In this document: piece by piece, positions 23,953 through 33,612 of the stretch
Numbering within the stretch: position 1 is the stretch's first letter
How the letters are laid out: each line of letters begins with the position of its first letter
Source of the DNA: Flavonifractor sp. An92
GTDB lineage: Bacteria; Bacillota; Clostridia; Oscillospirales; Oscillospiraceae
Length of the DNA stretch: 64,000 nt
NCBI RefSeq assembly: GCF_002159175.1
Contig: NZ_NFGZ01000004.1
Coordinates: 1 to 64,000, forward strand
Reading direction: 5' to 3'
Position numbers and translations under genes: made by a program
Notes under the pieces: model-generated
Seen by the model: the letters and a program-made list of their open reading frames with translations, nothing else
Told to the model about the DNA's origin: nothing
Database searches by the model: none

Positions 23953-26904
23953 TCACGCTTTCCGCAGGAACCCCTGCTGGAACGCACCGGGAAACTGGAA
24001 CTTTTTCTCCAAGCCTCCGAACGAAACCGTGATCAGGCCTTTGTCGATGTTCTGCACAACACCTGCGCCAAATGCTTTATGTACCACAGCGGAACCTGCC
24101 GTAATATCGGAGACATCCACCTGTGGCACAGCCTTAGGCGGCTCCGGGGCAGCTGGCACAGGCGGGACAAACGCCGGGTGGTAGGTTGGCTGCGCCGGGG
24201 GCACTATATCCCGCCGGATGGTCGTAGTAACCACCGGGCTGCGTCCTGCACGCCTGCTTGGCTGGGGTTTCGGCTCCGGTTCAGGTATTTCGTCCTCATC
24301 TTCTTCCACCGTAGTGGTGTCCGCGCCAAAATACGGTGTGTCCGGCCCATCCTCTGCGCTAAGGGCGGGCGCTTCCTCTGAGCTGGCCAACTGCCCGGCC
24401 ATCATGTCGTAGTCCTGCCGGGTCAGCACGGTGCTGTACAGGCCGATGCTCTCGCCCGCATGGCGGTCAATGCCGGTGTAGGAAAGACTGGCATCCTCGT
24501 ACCGCTTGAACTTGTACACCGCATCATTCATCAACGCCTCATTGAACACATTCAGTGAGACTAGCAGTTCAAAGTCTTTCACATTCAGGCCTGTCACCTT
24601 TTTGAACAGCTCCGGCTCCAACTGGGTGATGACATCCTTCAAGCTGTATTCGCGGTAGTCGGTCAGGTACATAAACACCGGCACGCGGGTGGCAAACTTA
24701 ATCAGCTTCTCCTGGATCATTTTGCGCTTGGACTTGTACTCTTTTTCTTCCTCCGAAAGCTCTTTCTTTTGTTTGGGCGTCAGCTTGTCGCTCTCTTTTT
24801 TCGCCTTCTTGACGGCTTCCGACTTGTTGATGATCGTCTCAATATCGTCGTTCAAGCTGCGGAACCCCTCAATCCGCATCAGCGCATCCATCGCCTCTTT
24901 GTTGGCCAGCAGGCGCGCCAGCGTCTCGTTGTCCACATTCACCAGCAAGGCAGATTCCCATCGCTTGGCCAGCAGTGTGGCGGAGGTGCCCGCCATCGCA
25001 ATGTCCAGAATTTCGGCCGCATTGACCTGCCGCATGGCGCTGCCATCGTAGGCTAGCACCGGCAGGAAGTTGATAAATTCGCCGACTTTCTTTTCCGGGT
25101 TGCTCTCGCCCACATTCAGGCGGCAGCTGTAATCGGAAATTTGCTTCAGCGCCCGGTCCAGGGCAAAGTCAAAGACATAGCACTCTTTTTTGATGATCTG
25201 CTTCTTGCCGCTATCATCTGTAATTTCCCAGGGGCTTTGCACGCGGAACGCTGCCTGGAAATAGGTCTCCGGGCTGGACAGGTTGCGCAGCATAAAAATG
25301 CCGGTCCACGGCTTGATGGTCACACCGGTGGTCAGCTTGCCACAGGAGAGGGTGATGGTTTTGGTGGAGAGCGGGTTGCCCATAGACCGCCGCACCGGCT
25401 CCACGGCTTTGACGCCGATGCCCGCCTCGGTACCGGCACAGACATTGACCGTATAGTCGTGGTAAAAGGCGTTTTGGCGCTGTTCCAGCAGGTTGGCCAT
25501 TGCATAGCAGGAGGCCACATTGGGCAAAAACCACAGCGTATGGTTCAGCACGTTCAGCAGGCGCGTGTCCGAGAAGGGCATGGGCGGTTTTTCGGCCCCC
25601 AGCTTTAGCTCGTCCACGGTGGTCTCCAAATAAGAGCCGCGGATCAGGTCCAGCCATTTCTGCACGTAATCTTCATAGATAAAATGGGCATCTTTGCCCT
25701 TGCCCTCGGCCGAGAAAAAGGCATTCAGGTCAAACTCGTCAAACTCTCCCTGCTTGGCGATCTGCTGGATGCTGTCCGGGATTTTGTAGGTCAGCATGAC
25801 CATGCGGGGCAGGGCGGCGTAGGGGTTATCCTCGCCTACCCAGTTTTCTTTGGCTCGCTGCTCGTCCGAGTAGGTCCAGTTATAGATCTGTTCCTCGATA
25901 AACTCGCCGGAGTTCAGCGCCCGGAACGGCGTGCCGGACAGATACAGATAGTAGGTGGTGGTGATGGGCAGCCAGGTTTCATCGTAGGCGTTGCCGCGGT
26001 CGTATTTGCTCAGGTCCTCGTCGTAGCTGTCCTCGTCCTGCTCAAACAACTTACGGGCGTTTTCTTTCCAGGCACCAAAGTGGTACTCGTCAAAGATGAC
26101 CAGGTCCCAGTTGGTGGTATGTACCCATTCATTGTTGGCCTTGATGCCGCCGGTCTCTTTGTTGACGCCGAGAAAATCCTGGAACGAACCAAAGCAGACG
26201 ATGGGCCGATTTTTGTCCGCCCGCTGGTACTGGTCGTTGATGGTGTCCTGCAAATTGTTTGCATCGCGGGAGATAAACTGCCAGCCCTCAAAATCCACAT
26301 GGGACATCAGGTCCTCGCGCCAGGCGGTCTGCACGGCGGGCTTGAAAGTCAGGATCAGAACTCGCTTGAAGCCCATCTTTTTCGCCAGCTCGTAGGAGGC
26401 AAAGGTTTTGCCAAACCGCATCTTGGCGTTCCACAAAAACTTGGGCGTGCGGTTGGAGCCTTCCTCGTAGGCGGAGCGATAGTAAGCGATGGTGCGGTTG
26501 ACGGCTTCCTCCTGCTCCGGGCGCATGGAGAAAGTTTGCGTGCGGTTCTCCACATTGTCGGTGTGGTTGCGCACGGCCACAATGGCGGCCTGTACGTCCT
26601 GCACCGTGCAGCGGAACCACTCACCGCCCACGCGCTGCACGCCCTTGCGTTCTAGCACGCGGTGGACATCGTGGTCATTAAAGCAGCTGCCGTCCGGGTA
26701 CATAGCGCTCTCCCGCAGCACAATGCGGTAGGGCACGCTGCCGTCCGGCCGCTTGGTGGGGTACTGCTGCGCCACGCGCCGGTCCACATCCACGGTGGTG
26801 TAGCCAACTTTCAGCAGACCGCGGTACTGGGGGTTGGTGTCCTCGTAGGCGTAGATCATCGGGTGGGTGGCAGGGCGTTGGGGGAAAAATGTTGCCTTTA
26901 ACAT
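23953..26904 (-). CDS. GIY-YIG nuclease-SF2 helicase, restriction subunit of an R-M-like system
   Basis: This is a 983-aa multidomain protein. Residues ~16-100 form a T5orf172/GIY-YIG-type nuclease (MIYAYEDTNPQYRGLLKVGY, DRRVAQQ and the Glu in GGEWFRC). Residues ~145-600 form an SF2 helicase with Walker A-like NAKMRFGKTFAS, DEYHFG box and SGTPFRAL. Residues ~690-740 are a Lys/Glu coiled coil. An acidic Pro linker precedes a C-terminal UvrD/PcrA-like Tudor module (AVVHKAFGAGVVQNIDKGLI). It lies 15 bp after the methyltransferase gene, in one operon. Translocation-dependent cleavage is inferred. Confidence 0.8.
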   Translation of the reverse strand: MLKATFFPQRPATHPMIYAYEDTNPQYRGLLKVGYTTVDVDRRVAQQYPTKRPDGSVPYRIVLRESAMYPDGSCFNDHDVHRVLERKGVQRVGGEWFRCTVQDVQAAIVAVRNHTDNVENRTQTFSMRPEQEEAVNRTIAYYRSAYEEGSNRTPKFLWNAKMRFGKTFASYELAKKMGFKRVLILTFKPAVQTAWREDLMSHVDFEGWQFISRDANNLQDTINDQYQRADKNRPIVCFGSFQDFLGVNKETGGIKANNEWVHTTNWDLVIFDEYHFGAWKENARKLFEQDEDSYDEDLSKYDRGNAYDETWLPITTTYYLYLSGTPFRALNSGEFIEEQIYNWTYSDEQRAKENWVGEDNPYAALPRMVMLTYKIPDSIQQIAKQGEFDEFDLNAFFSAEGKGKDAHFIYEDYVQKWLDLIRGSYLETTVDELKLGAEKPPMPFSDTRLLNVLNHTLWFLPNVASCYAMANLLEQRQNAFYHDYTVNVCAGTEAGIGVKAVEPVRRSMGNPLSTKTITLSCGKLTTGVTIKPWTGIFMLRNLSSPETYFQAAFRVQSPWEITDDSGKKQIIKKECYVFDFALDRALKQISDYSCRLNVGESNPEKKVGEFINFLPVLAYDGSAMRQVNAAEILDIAMAGTSATLLAKRWESALLVNVDNETLARLLANKEAMDALMRIEGFRSLNDDIETIINKSEAVKKAKKESDKLTPKQKKELSEEEKEYKSKRKMIQEKLIKFATRVPVFMYLTDYREYSLKDVITQLEPELFKKVTGLNVKDFELLVSLNVFNEALMNDAVYKFKRYEDASLSYTGIDRHAGESIGLYSTVLTRQDYDMMAGQLASSEEAPALSAEDGPDTPYFGADTTTVEEDEDEIPEPEPKPQPSRRAGRSPVVTTTIRRDIVPPAQPTYHPAFVPPVPAAPEPPKAVPQVDVSDITAGSAVVHKAFGAGVVQNIDKGLITVSFGGLEKKFQFPGAFQQGFLRKA

Positions 26905-26919
26905 CTACTATCACCCCCT

Positions 26920-28491
26920 TCATTCCATAGCTGGTATAGAATTCTCAATTACTTGAATTTCTTGTTGAGCAAGCCCGTATTTTTTATACAGCATTTGATC
27001 TGTCCACTTTTTTGAGAAATCTTGTAGAGGTACAAACTCGTATGCTTTGGGAGGCATATCTTGCGTTGAGGTCTTTATAGCAACTAAGAAGCGAAAAAAC
27101 TTTGTCTTAATATAATCCATGATATTACTTGCGGATTCTGCGTTTAGGCCACTTTCGGGAGGAAGTACAACAACATAAGTATTGGAGCTACAAGAGTTCG
27201 GTTCGCTCAATTTTGGTTTTCCTACGATAGAACCACCAGGATTTCCTGATCGCGGGATAATCACTTTATATTCATTAACAGCGTTATTATTTTTAGGAAC
27301 TGAGTTTTTCTCAACGTAACATTCGCCACCATGGATATAAACCTTAACATCATCAGCGTATATTGGCTTACTCGTCATAGGAATAAAATCTTTCCCGTCC
27401 GCAGTCTGTATACGACCATGTCCATCTTTTTTGGCCCATTCAACTTTTGTATGGAAGCCATAAAATCGTCCAGCATTAAGCCATTTTGAAAAACTATTTT
27501 CTTTCTGTGCGCGCACTTTGTGTAGTATTGATATTTGAGTGTCGTTTCTAATAAAGGTTTCCATACCCTCTTCTAAAAGCGGTCGTTCTGATATTTCAAT
27601 ATTACTTTCATTATGTGAAAAAACTTTGCATAGCCCGTGACTGTCGCGATTCCATAAAAAATAACACACACCGCCTTTTATTTCTACACCGGGAAAGCAA
27701 TCGGATGCATTCGGATAATCGTGAATTACTCTTATCCGGTTATCATGTAGCATTGTGTTTCTGAAAGTATCCAACCCACGACCACCGGTAAACCATCGCG
27801 CAGGAATAATCAACGATAGGTAACGTGGATTCAGTTTCTTTGCTTGCTCAACAAAAAGCTGATATATTGGTGTTGCACTTGCGCTGTTCCCACCATCACT
27901 CAACTGATACGGTGGGTTCCCAATAATCACATCAAACTTCATCTTGAAAATTTCCTCCGGCCGGGTCGTGTGGATAAACTCGTAGGCGTGGGTTTCCAGC
28001 CCATCGCCACGTTTGGCAGCGCCGTATTCCTGCTCGGACGCGCCGCAAAAGACGCATTTGCCGTTCTTCCACACGTGCTGTATGTTCTTAAATCGGATAT
28101 TACCCTGCACATCTTCAAAGCGGGAAACCGAGTATTTGCTGTTGGGGTATTTCGAGCAGTACACGCTCCGCCGCCCCAGCAAACTGGTCAGCTCAGTGAT
28201 GGCAATGCCGTAAAGCTGCTTGTGAAAGATATGGTCCACCCGCTGCTGCAAATCGGGGATTTGGTCCTCCAGCCCCACCAGCAGCCGCTTGGCAGTCTCC
28301 CGCAAAAACACGCCGGACTTGCAGGCCGGGTCGAGAAATTTTGTGTTCGGGTCGCGGAATAGCTCCTGCGGCAGCAGGTCCAGCATGGCGTTGGCTACCT
28401 CCGGCGGGGTGAAAACCTCATCGTTGGAGAGGTTGGCAATGCAGGACAAAACATCCGGGTTATAAGTAGACGTGTACAGATCGTTACTCAT
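26920..28491 (-). CDS. Eco57I-like N6-adenine DNA methyltransferase
   Basis: This 523-aa protein starts [20 protein letters not shown]. It has SAM-binding motif I at [15 protein letters not shown] and catalytic motif IV at [21 protein letters not shown] Cys pair ([10 protein letters not shown]) lies between them. The C-terminal half resembles a target-recognition region. ATG 28491 is used because it overlaps the stop of the upstream methyltransferase-like gene by 8 bp. Composition falls sharply in GC over the C-terminal two thirds, suggesting swapping of the specificity region. Confidence 0.85.
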   Translation of the reverse strand: MSNDLYTSTYNPDVLSCIANLSNDEVFTPPEVANAMLDLLPQELFRDPNTKFLDPACKSGVFLRETAKRLLVGLEDQIPDLQQRVDHIFHKQLYGIAITELTSLLGRRSVYCSKYPNSKYSVSRFEDVQGNIRFKNIQHVWKNGKCVFCGASEQEYGAAKRGDGLETHAYEFIHTTRPEEIFKMKFDVIIGNPPYQLSDGGNSASATPIYQLFVEQAKKLNPRYLSLIIPARWFTGGRGLDTFRNTMLHDNRIRVIHDYPNASDCFPGVEIKGGVCYFLWNRDSHGLCKVFSHNESNIEISERPLLEEGMETFIRNDTQISILHKVRAQKENSFSKWLNAGRFYGFHTKVEWAKKDGHGRIQTADGKDFIPMTSKPIYADDVKVYIHGGECYVEKNSVPKNNNAVNEYKVIIPRSGNPGGSIVGKPKLSEPNSCSSNTYVVVLPPESGLNAESASNIMDYIKTKFFRFLVAIKTSTQDMPPKAYEFVPLQDFSKKWTDQMLYKKYGLAQQEIQVIENSIPAME

Positions 28492-29143
28492 AGTCGGCCA
28501 ACCTCCTGTAATCTGTGGGCGGATACTCCCGCACCGGGGCGGGGATAAACGCCTGCACTTCCTCGTCATACTGCCAGCCGACCATGTCCAGGCTCATCTG
28601 TTCTTCATGACCTTCCAGCAGCTGGCTCAGCTCGTAATCCCGGCGCTTGACCAAATTGCCGGTGACAAGGCTCCACTCGGCAAACACGATGGGGCTACCG
28701 TCCGCCTGCCGCAGAGTCAGTGCATCGCCGCACAAAATGTTCTTGCGCAGGATGAATTTGACGGTTTCGCGGCACTGGTCGTTGGCTTGGCTTTTGGCGT
28801 TGGCTGTATATTCGGCGTACCAGATGTCAAACAGTTTCTGGCGGCAGATTTCGGCGTTGTCCTCCAAAATATCCACGCCGTACAGGCTGGTGATGGCGAT
28901 GACGGAGTATTTCTCGTAGTCCAATGGGCTTTTGCCGTACTGCCGTTTGACCACCGCCAGCTTGCGGCGAAGGATCTCTGTCAAAAACGCCCCCTCGCCG
29001 CAGGCTGGCTCCAGAAAACGGGAGTCGATGCGCTCGGTCTCCGGCTTAACCAGATCGCACATTGCCTTGACTTCCCGCTCAGCGGTGAACACCTCGCCGT
29101 GGTCGGCCACGCGCTGTTTGGATTTGACCTGTTTTTCGGCCAT
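28484..29143 (-). CDS. Second methyltransferase-fold subunit lacking the NPPY motif
   Basis: This 219-aa protein has motif [21 protein letters not shown] and an acidic motif II-like segment ([20 protein letters not shown]). At the expected motif IV the sequence reads [15 protein letters not shown], so the catalytic N-P-P-Y is missing. It may be a non-catalytic partner that supports DNA or SAM binding for the Eco57I-like enzyme. ATG 29143 is preferred: AAAGGAGG lies 7 nt upstream. It is the first gene of the three-gene operon. Confidence 0.75.
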   Translation of the reverse strand: MAEKQVKSKQRVADHGEVFTAEREVKAMCDLVKPETERIDSRFLEPACGEGAFLTEILRRKLAVVKRQYGKSPLDYEKYSVIAITSLYGVDILEDNAEICRQKLFDIWYAEYTANAKSQANDQCRETVKFILRKNILCGDALTLRQADGSPIVFAEWSLVTGNLVKRRDYELSQLLEGHEEQMSLDMVGWQYDEEVQAFIPAPVREYPPTDYRRLADYE

Positions 29144-29357
29144 CTCCGTGCCTCCTTTCAAAAGTCAGAAGGCACGGGAAACTTTTGCCAAAAGGTGTAC
29201 TTTCCCGCATCGGAGGATGGAGGCTGAAAGCGTTCGCTTAGCAACGAAGTCGTTCACAATTCCGTGCTGGAAATCCGCATAAATCCGTGGTAAAATGGAT
29301 TTGACTGAAAAAATACCGATTTTACAAGAAGGTACACCTTTCTGTAAAATCGGGTGC

Positions 29358-29969
<612 letters not shown>

Positions 29970-30200
29970 TTATCTCACCTCCCGGCGCTTCTGCCAAACA
30001 ATGTCGTACCCCAGCACATCGGCCAGCTCCACCGCCTCGCCGTAGCGCAAGCTGCCGCGCTTCAGTTTGTCGGACAGATTGGGAACGCTGCTGCTCCAAC
30101 CGTATTCGTCAGCCAGAATTTCCACGGCTTCGCTCATGGTCATGCCCGCCCGGATGATATAGGACTTAATCTCGTTTCGGTAAATTTCTTTGTTTCTCAC
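29970..30200 (-). CDS. Small HTH-like protein (DUF6471-type)
   Basis: This 76-aa protein contains IKSYIIRAGMTMSEAVEILA and VPNLSDKLKRGSLRYGEAVE, with the layout of DUF6471/XRE-like short DNA-binding domains often found in integrative elements. The stop TAA abuts the apparent ATC start of the resolvase, so the two are translationally coupled. A regulator or recombination directionality role is possible but unproven. Confidence 0.55.
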   Translation of the reverse strand: MRNKEIYRNEIKSYIIRAGMTMSEAVEILADEYGWSSSVPNLSDKLKRGSLRYGEAVELADVLGYDIVWQKRREVR

Positions 30201-30811
30201 GGTTTTGTCCTCCTTTTTCCGTTTGCCCGGCTATGAAGCCGTTACGCTGGTTGGTGTACTGGGTTCATTGCTGGGCAATGGATAATGGTATGCGAATAAC
30301 TGTTTTCTCTGCCGTATGCGAAGCCCTATTCATAAGTGGCAGAGTTCGGTTTTACCGTTTCGCGTGGATTTTCGCGGGTTGGGATAATTGTACGCCGGAC
30401 AGCGTACCCGCTTCGCCATCCGGCGTATCGCGCTTTGATGGCGTTATCAATATGAAAACGCCGGATTTTTCGCTGTTTTCACTTCCTTTGAAAATATCGC
30501 TGCATTTTGCCGTTCTCCCCGAATGCCGTTCCTGCCCCTGCCTTTTCAGCGGCGTATTCCAGCATTGGCACGCTCTCCTGTGCTTTCAAACAAGCGGGGT
30601 CATGGCGTTGCTTCCCCTGCTGGGGGTATCCCATTCGGACGGTCATGTAATTTTCAAGGTGCTGTTGCCTCTCGACAAGTACAGTTTAACGAAAAATCGG
30701 GCCTGTTCCCGTATATCCAAGAGGTTGGAAAACGGGTGCGAAAAGCGAAAATTTCTACGCTTATAGAAATCTGTGCTATAATTAAGAAGCAGGACGAGAG
30801 GGGGCGCGGAT
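30201..30811. other. Divergent regulatory region of the element
   Basis: The 611-bp gap lies between the divergent HTH-like/resolvase genes and the XRE regulator. An open frame on the plus strand here lacks an RBS and codon bias and is not accepted. It contains the inverted repeat TACGCCGGA/TCCGGCGTA (30391-30399 and 30419-30427), further copies of GCGTATCGCG/GTATGCGAA-like motifs, and a TATAAT at 30775-30780 ahead of the XRE gene. Probably operator and promoter DNA. Confidence 0.5.
30391..30427. repeat. Inverted repeat in the regulatory gap
   Basis: TACGCCGGA and TCCGGCGTA form perfect 9-bp arms around a 19-bp centre; possible operator. Confidence 0.5.
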
Positions 30812-31654
30812 ATGAACATCAAGATAACAATCCCGGAACGGCTCAAAGATTTGCGGACAGAGCGCGGTCTCACGCTGGAACAGCTTTCCGAGGCGACGGG
30901 GATTTCCCGTGCTGCCCTCGGCAAATATGAGGCGGACGATTTCAAGGACATCAGCCCGTTCAGCATCGCGGCGCTGGCAAAGTTCTATGGGGTATCCGCC
31001 GATTACTTAATGGGATTGACGGAAACAAAAAATCACCCAAACACAGAGCTGGAAGCCCTGCATTTGGGTGATGGTGCGATTGAGGTGTTGAAGGACAGAC
31101 AGTTTAACCACCGGCTGCTGTCGGAGCTGATCTGCCACAAAGATTTTCAGCGTTTGATGCTGGATGCGGAAATCTATGTTGACCGCATTGCAGATATGCG
31201 GATCAACGACATGAACGCTGTGCTGGAAGCCGTGCGTCAAATGGTGCGGGCAAAGCGAGAGGATAGTGCGAACGATCTCTATCTGCGCACACTGGAATTG
31301 GCGCAGGTGTCTGAGGAAGAATACTTCGGCCATGTGGTTGCGAATGACCTGACAGGGATACTCCGCGATATTCGGGAATCCCACAAAACCGACAGCACAA
31401 CAGCCGACGAGCCGTCCGCCGCGGCACAAGCACAGCAGCAGTTACAGACTGCCATGAACTTTGAGGGCAGCAGCGATGAAAAGAAGGCGCGGGCACTCTT
31501 GGCTACCCTCGGCATTGACTATGATGCGATTACCAAAGAGCAATTTGTCAATCTGATTGAGGTGCTACGGCTGTCGAAACACATGAAAAGTTCCATAAAC
31601 CAGCGGGGCAAGGGCAATACAACACACGGAAAAGGCAAACGGAAACGTAAATAG
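30812..31654 (+). CDS. XRE-family transcriptional regulator of the element
   Basis: This 280-aa protein has an N-terminal HTH_XRE domain (IPERLKDLRTERGLTLEQLS, then EATGISRAALGKYEAD, and ALAKFYGVSADYLMGL). A helical middle (residues ~95-190), an Ala/Gln-rich linker and a strongly basic C-terminus (GKGNTTHGKGKRKRK) follow. It is the only plus-strand gene of the element and sits at its right end, the usual place for a regulator that represses excision or transfer. A strong terminator follows. Confidence 0.85.
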   Translation: MNIKITIPERLKDLRTERGLTLEQLSEATGISRAALGKYEADDFKDISPFSIAALAKFYGVSADYLMGLTETKNHPNTELEALHLGDGAIEVLKDRQFNHRLLSELICHKDFQRLMLDAEIYVDRIADMRINDMNAVLEAVRQMVRAKREDSANDLYLRTLELAQVSEEEYFGHVVANDLTGILRDIRESHKTDSTTADEPSAAAQAQQQLQTAMNFEGSSDEKKARALLATLGIDYDAITKEQFVNLIEVLRLSKHMKSSINQRGKGNTTHGKGKRKRK

Positions 31655-31660
31655 GCAAGA

Positions 31661-31703
31661 AAATACGCCGTATCCAGCAAAATCTGCTGAATACGGCGTA
31701 TTT
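31661..31703 (+). terminator. Terminator of the XRE gene
   Basis: AAATACGCCGTAT-CAGCA and TGCTG-ATACGGCGTATTT form a long stem ending in TTTC. Confidence 0.9.
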
Positions 31704-31753
31704 CTTCGTTGCCCAATCCTGCCTGACAGATGCTCGAATCGTAATTTTTTCAA

Positions 31754-31795
31754 ATTACTTTCTTATGAGCACCTGCCCGACGGCCGGGGGCGTAT
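31754..31795. repeat. attR of the serine-recombinase element
   Basis: The element arm ATTACTTTCTTATG (31754-31767) plus AGCACCTGCCC precedes core GA (31779-31780). Then C and the chromosomal half-site GGCCGGGGGCGTAT (31782-31795) follow, the perfect reverse complement of the half-site at attL. Confidence 0.8.
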
Positions 31796-31811
31796 GTTAT
31801 CTTGCGGTGGT

Positions 31812-32606
31812 TCAGGAGAGGAGGAGCTTGTCGTCGGCCTCGTCGGAGCCGCTGACCTTGGTGAACTGCTCCAGTAGGTCCTCCACGGTCAGATGCTTCT
31901 TGTCCTCGCCGGCGATGTCCAGCACCACCCGGCCGTCATAGAGCATGATGAGCCGGTTTCCGTGGGCGATGGCGTCGCGCATGTTGTGGGTGATCATCAG
32001 GGTGGTGAGCTTGTCCCGCTTGACGATCTTCTCGGTGGTCTCCAGCACCTTGGCCGCCGTCTTGGGGTCCAGGGCGGCGGTGTGCTCGTCCAGCAGGAGG
32101 AGCTTGGGCTTTTTGAGGGTGGCCATCAGCAGGGTGAGGGCCTGCCGCTGTCCGCCGGAGAGGAGGCCCACCTTGCTGGTCAGCCGGTCCTCCAGGCCCA
32201 GGTCCAGGATCTTGAGCATCTCCCGGTATTCCTCCCGCTCGGCCTTGGTGATGCCGGGGCGGAGGGTGCGTTTCTGGCCCCGGCGGGCGGCCAGCGCCAG
32301 ATTCTCCTCGATCTGCATGGTGGCGGCAGTGCCCATCATGGGGTCCTGGAACACCCGGCCGATGAACCTGGCCCGCTTGTGCTCCGGCAGGCCGGTGACG
32401 TCCTGGCCGTCGATGGTGATGGAGCCGGAGTCCACCGTGTAGGCGCCCGAGACGATGTTGAGCATGGTGGACTTGCCCGCGCCGTTGCCGCCGATGACGG
32501 TGACGAAGTCGCCGTCGTCCAGGGTGAGGTTCAGGCCGTTGAGGGCCCGCTTTTCATTGACGGTGCCGGCGTTGAAGGTCTTGTAGACCTCTTTGATCTC
32601 AAGCAT
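31812..32606 (-). CDS. ABC transporter ATP-binding protein
   Basis: This 264-aa ATPase has Walker A GGNGAGKSTMLN, signature LLSGGQRQALTLLMATLK, Walker B LLLLDEHTAALDP and the switch MITHNMRDAI. It is the third gene of an uptake operon with a permease (8-bp overlap) and a lipoprotein. The binding protein resembles the ABC_sub_bind family of aromatic-amino-acid-type importers (TrpXYZ-like), but the substrate is not certain. Confidence 0.92.
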   Translation of the reverse strand: MLEIKEVYKTFNAGTVNEKRALNGLNLTLDDGDFVTVIGGNGAGKSTMLNIVSGAYTVDSGSITIDGQDVTGLPEHKRARFIGRVFQDPMMGTAATMQIEENLALAARRGQKRTLRPGITKAEREEYREMLKILDLGLEDRLTSKVGLLSGGQRQALTLLMATLKKPKLLLLDEHTAALDPKTAAKVLETTEKIVKRDKLTTLMITHNMRDAIAHGNRLIMLYDGRVVLDIAGEDKKHLTVEDLLEQFTKVSGSDEADDKLLLS

Positions 32607-33522
32607 GGCTGGAGGCCCCCTTTCGTCCGGGCTTGGAGAAGTATTTCCCCTTCCAGTAGGGGATGGTCAGGAAGACCGCCACGATGAGGGCGGTGATGAG
32701 CTTCATGTCGTCGGTGTTCAGGCCCAGCCAGATGACCACGTTGTACACCACATAGTAGAGGATGGAGCCGATGACCACGCTCAGCAGGAGCAGGGCGAAG
32801 TTGCGGAACACCTTGGAGAGGAGCACCTCGCCGATGATGACGGCGGCCAGGCCGATGACGATGGCGCCGCGGCCCATGTTCACGTCCGCGAAGCCCTGAT
32901 ACTGGGCCAGCAGGGCGGAGGACAGGGCCACCAGTCCGTTGGAGAGCATCAGGCCCAGCACCTTGGCGAAGTTGGTGTTGATGCCCTGGGCCCGGGCCAT
33001 GCTGGCGTTGGCGCCGGTGGCCCGGAGGGAGGAGCCCAGCTCGGTGCCGAAGAACCAGTAGAGGAGGGCGATGATGACGATGGTGAAGAGCACGCCGATG
33101 AAGATGGGGTTCTCCAGGCTCAGGCTCTTCACGTTGCGGGAGGAGATGAGCAGGTCGTAATTGCGGAAGCTGATGGGCTGGTTGGCCTGGCCCATGATGC
33201 GCAGGTTCACCGAGTAGAGGGCCAGCTGGGTGAGGATGCCGGCCAGGATGGCGGGAATGCCGCACACCGTGTGGAAAAGGCCGGTGGCGAGGCCCGCCAG
33301 CATGCCGGCCAGGAAGGCCCCAAGGAGGGCCAGAGGGATGGGCGCGCCGGCCATGGTGAGCATGATGAACACGGCGCCGCCGGTGCACATGGTGCCGTCC
33401 ACGGTCAGGTCGGCCACGTCCAGGATCTTATAGGTGATGTAGACGCCGATGGCCATGACGCCCCAGATCAGTCCCTGGGCCGCCGCGCCGGGCATCATGC
33501 TGAACAGTGCGGTGAGATCCAC
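32599..33522 (-). CDS. ABC transporter permease (branched-chain amino acid type fold)
   Basis: This 307-aa integral membrane protein has ~8-9 helices, including AAQGLIWGVMAIGVYITYKI and the conserved LDVADLTVDGTMCTGGAVFI and GTELGSSLRATGANASMARAQGIN loops of the BPD_transp_2 family. The latter is the coupling helix that contacts the ATPase. It is the second gene of the operon. Confidence 0.9.
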   Translation of the reverse strand: MDLTALFSMMPGAAAQGLIWGVMAIGVYITYKILDVADLTVDGTMCTGGAVFIMLTMAGAPIPLALLGAFLAGMLAGLATGLFHTVCGIPAILAGILTQLALYSVNLRIMGQANQPISFRNYDLLISSRNVKSLSLENPIFIGVLFTIVIIALLYWFFGTELGSSLRATGANASMARAQGINTNFAKVLGLMLSNGLVALSSALLAQYQGFADVNMGRGAIVIGLAAVIIGEVLLSKVFRNFALLLLSVVIGSILYYVVYNVVIWLGLNTDDMKLITALIVAVFLTIPYWKGKYFSKPGRKGASSHA

Positions 33523-33612
33523 GATTGGAGTCCTCTCTTTCTTTGGAATACACCCAAAGGCAGCGGAAGGAGGATTCCTTCCGCTGCCCGGATGTGTGGG
33601 TCTGGGTCGGGA

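Noticed and set aside
23563-23956. Small minus-strand open frames upstream of the helicase stop
   Set aside because: They overlap tandem hairpins, lack RBS, and read as translated structured non-coding DNA.
30233-30766. 177-aa plus-strand open frame in the element's regulatory gap
   Set aside because: No RBS, Cys/Phe-rich translation without domains; the region is better explained as operator/promoter DNA.
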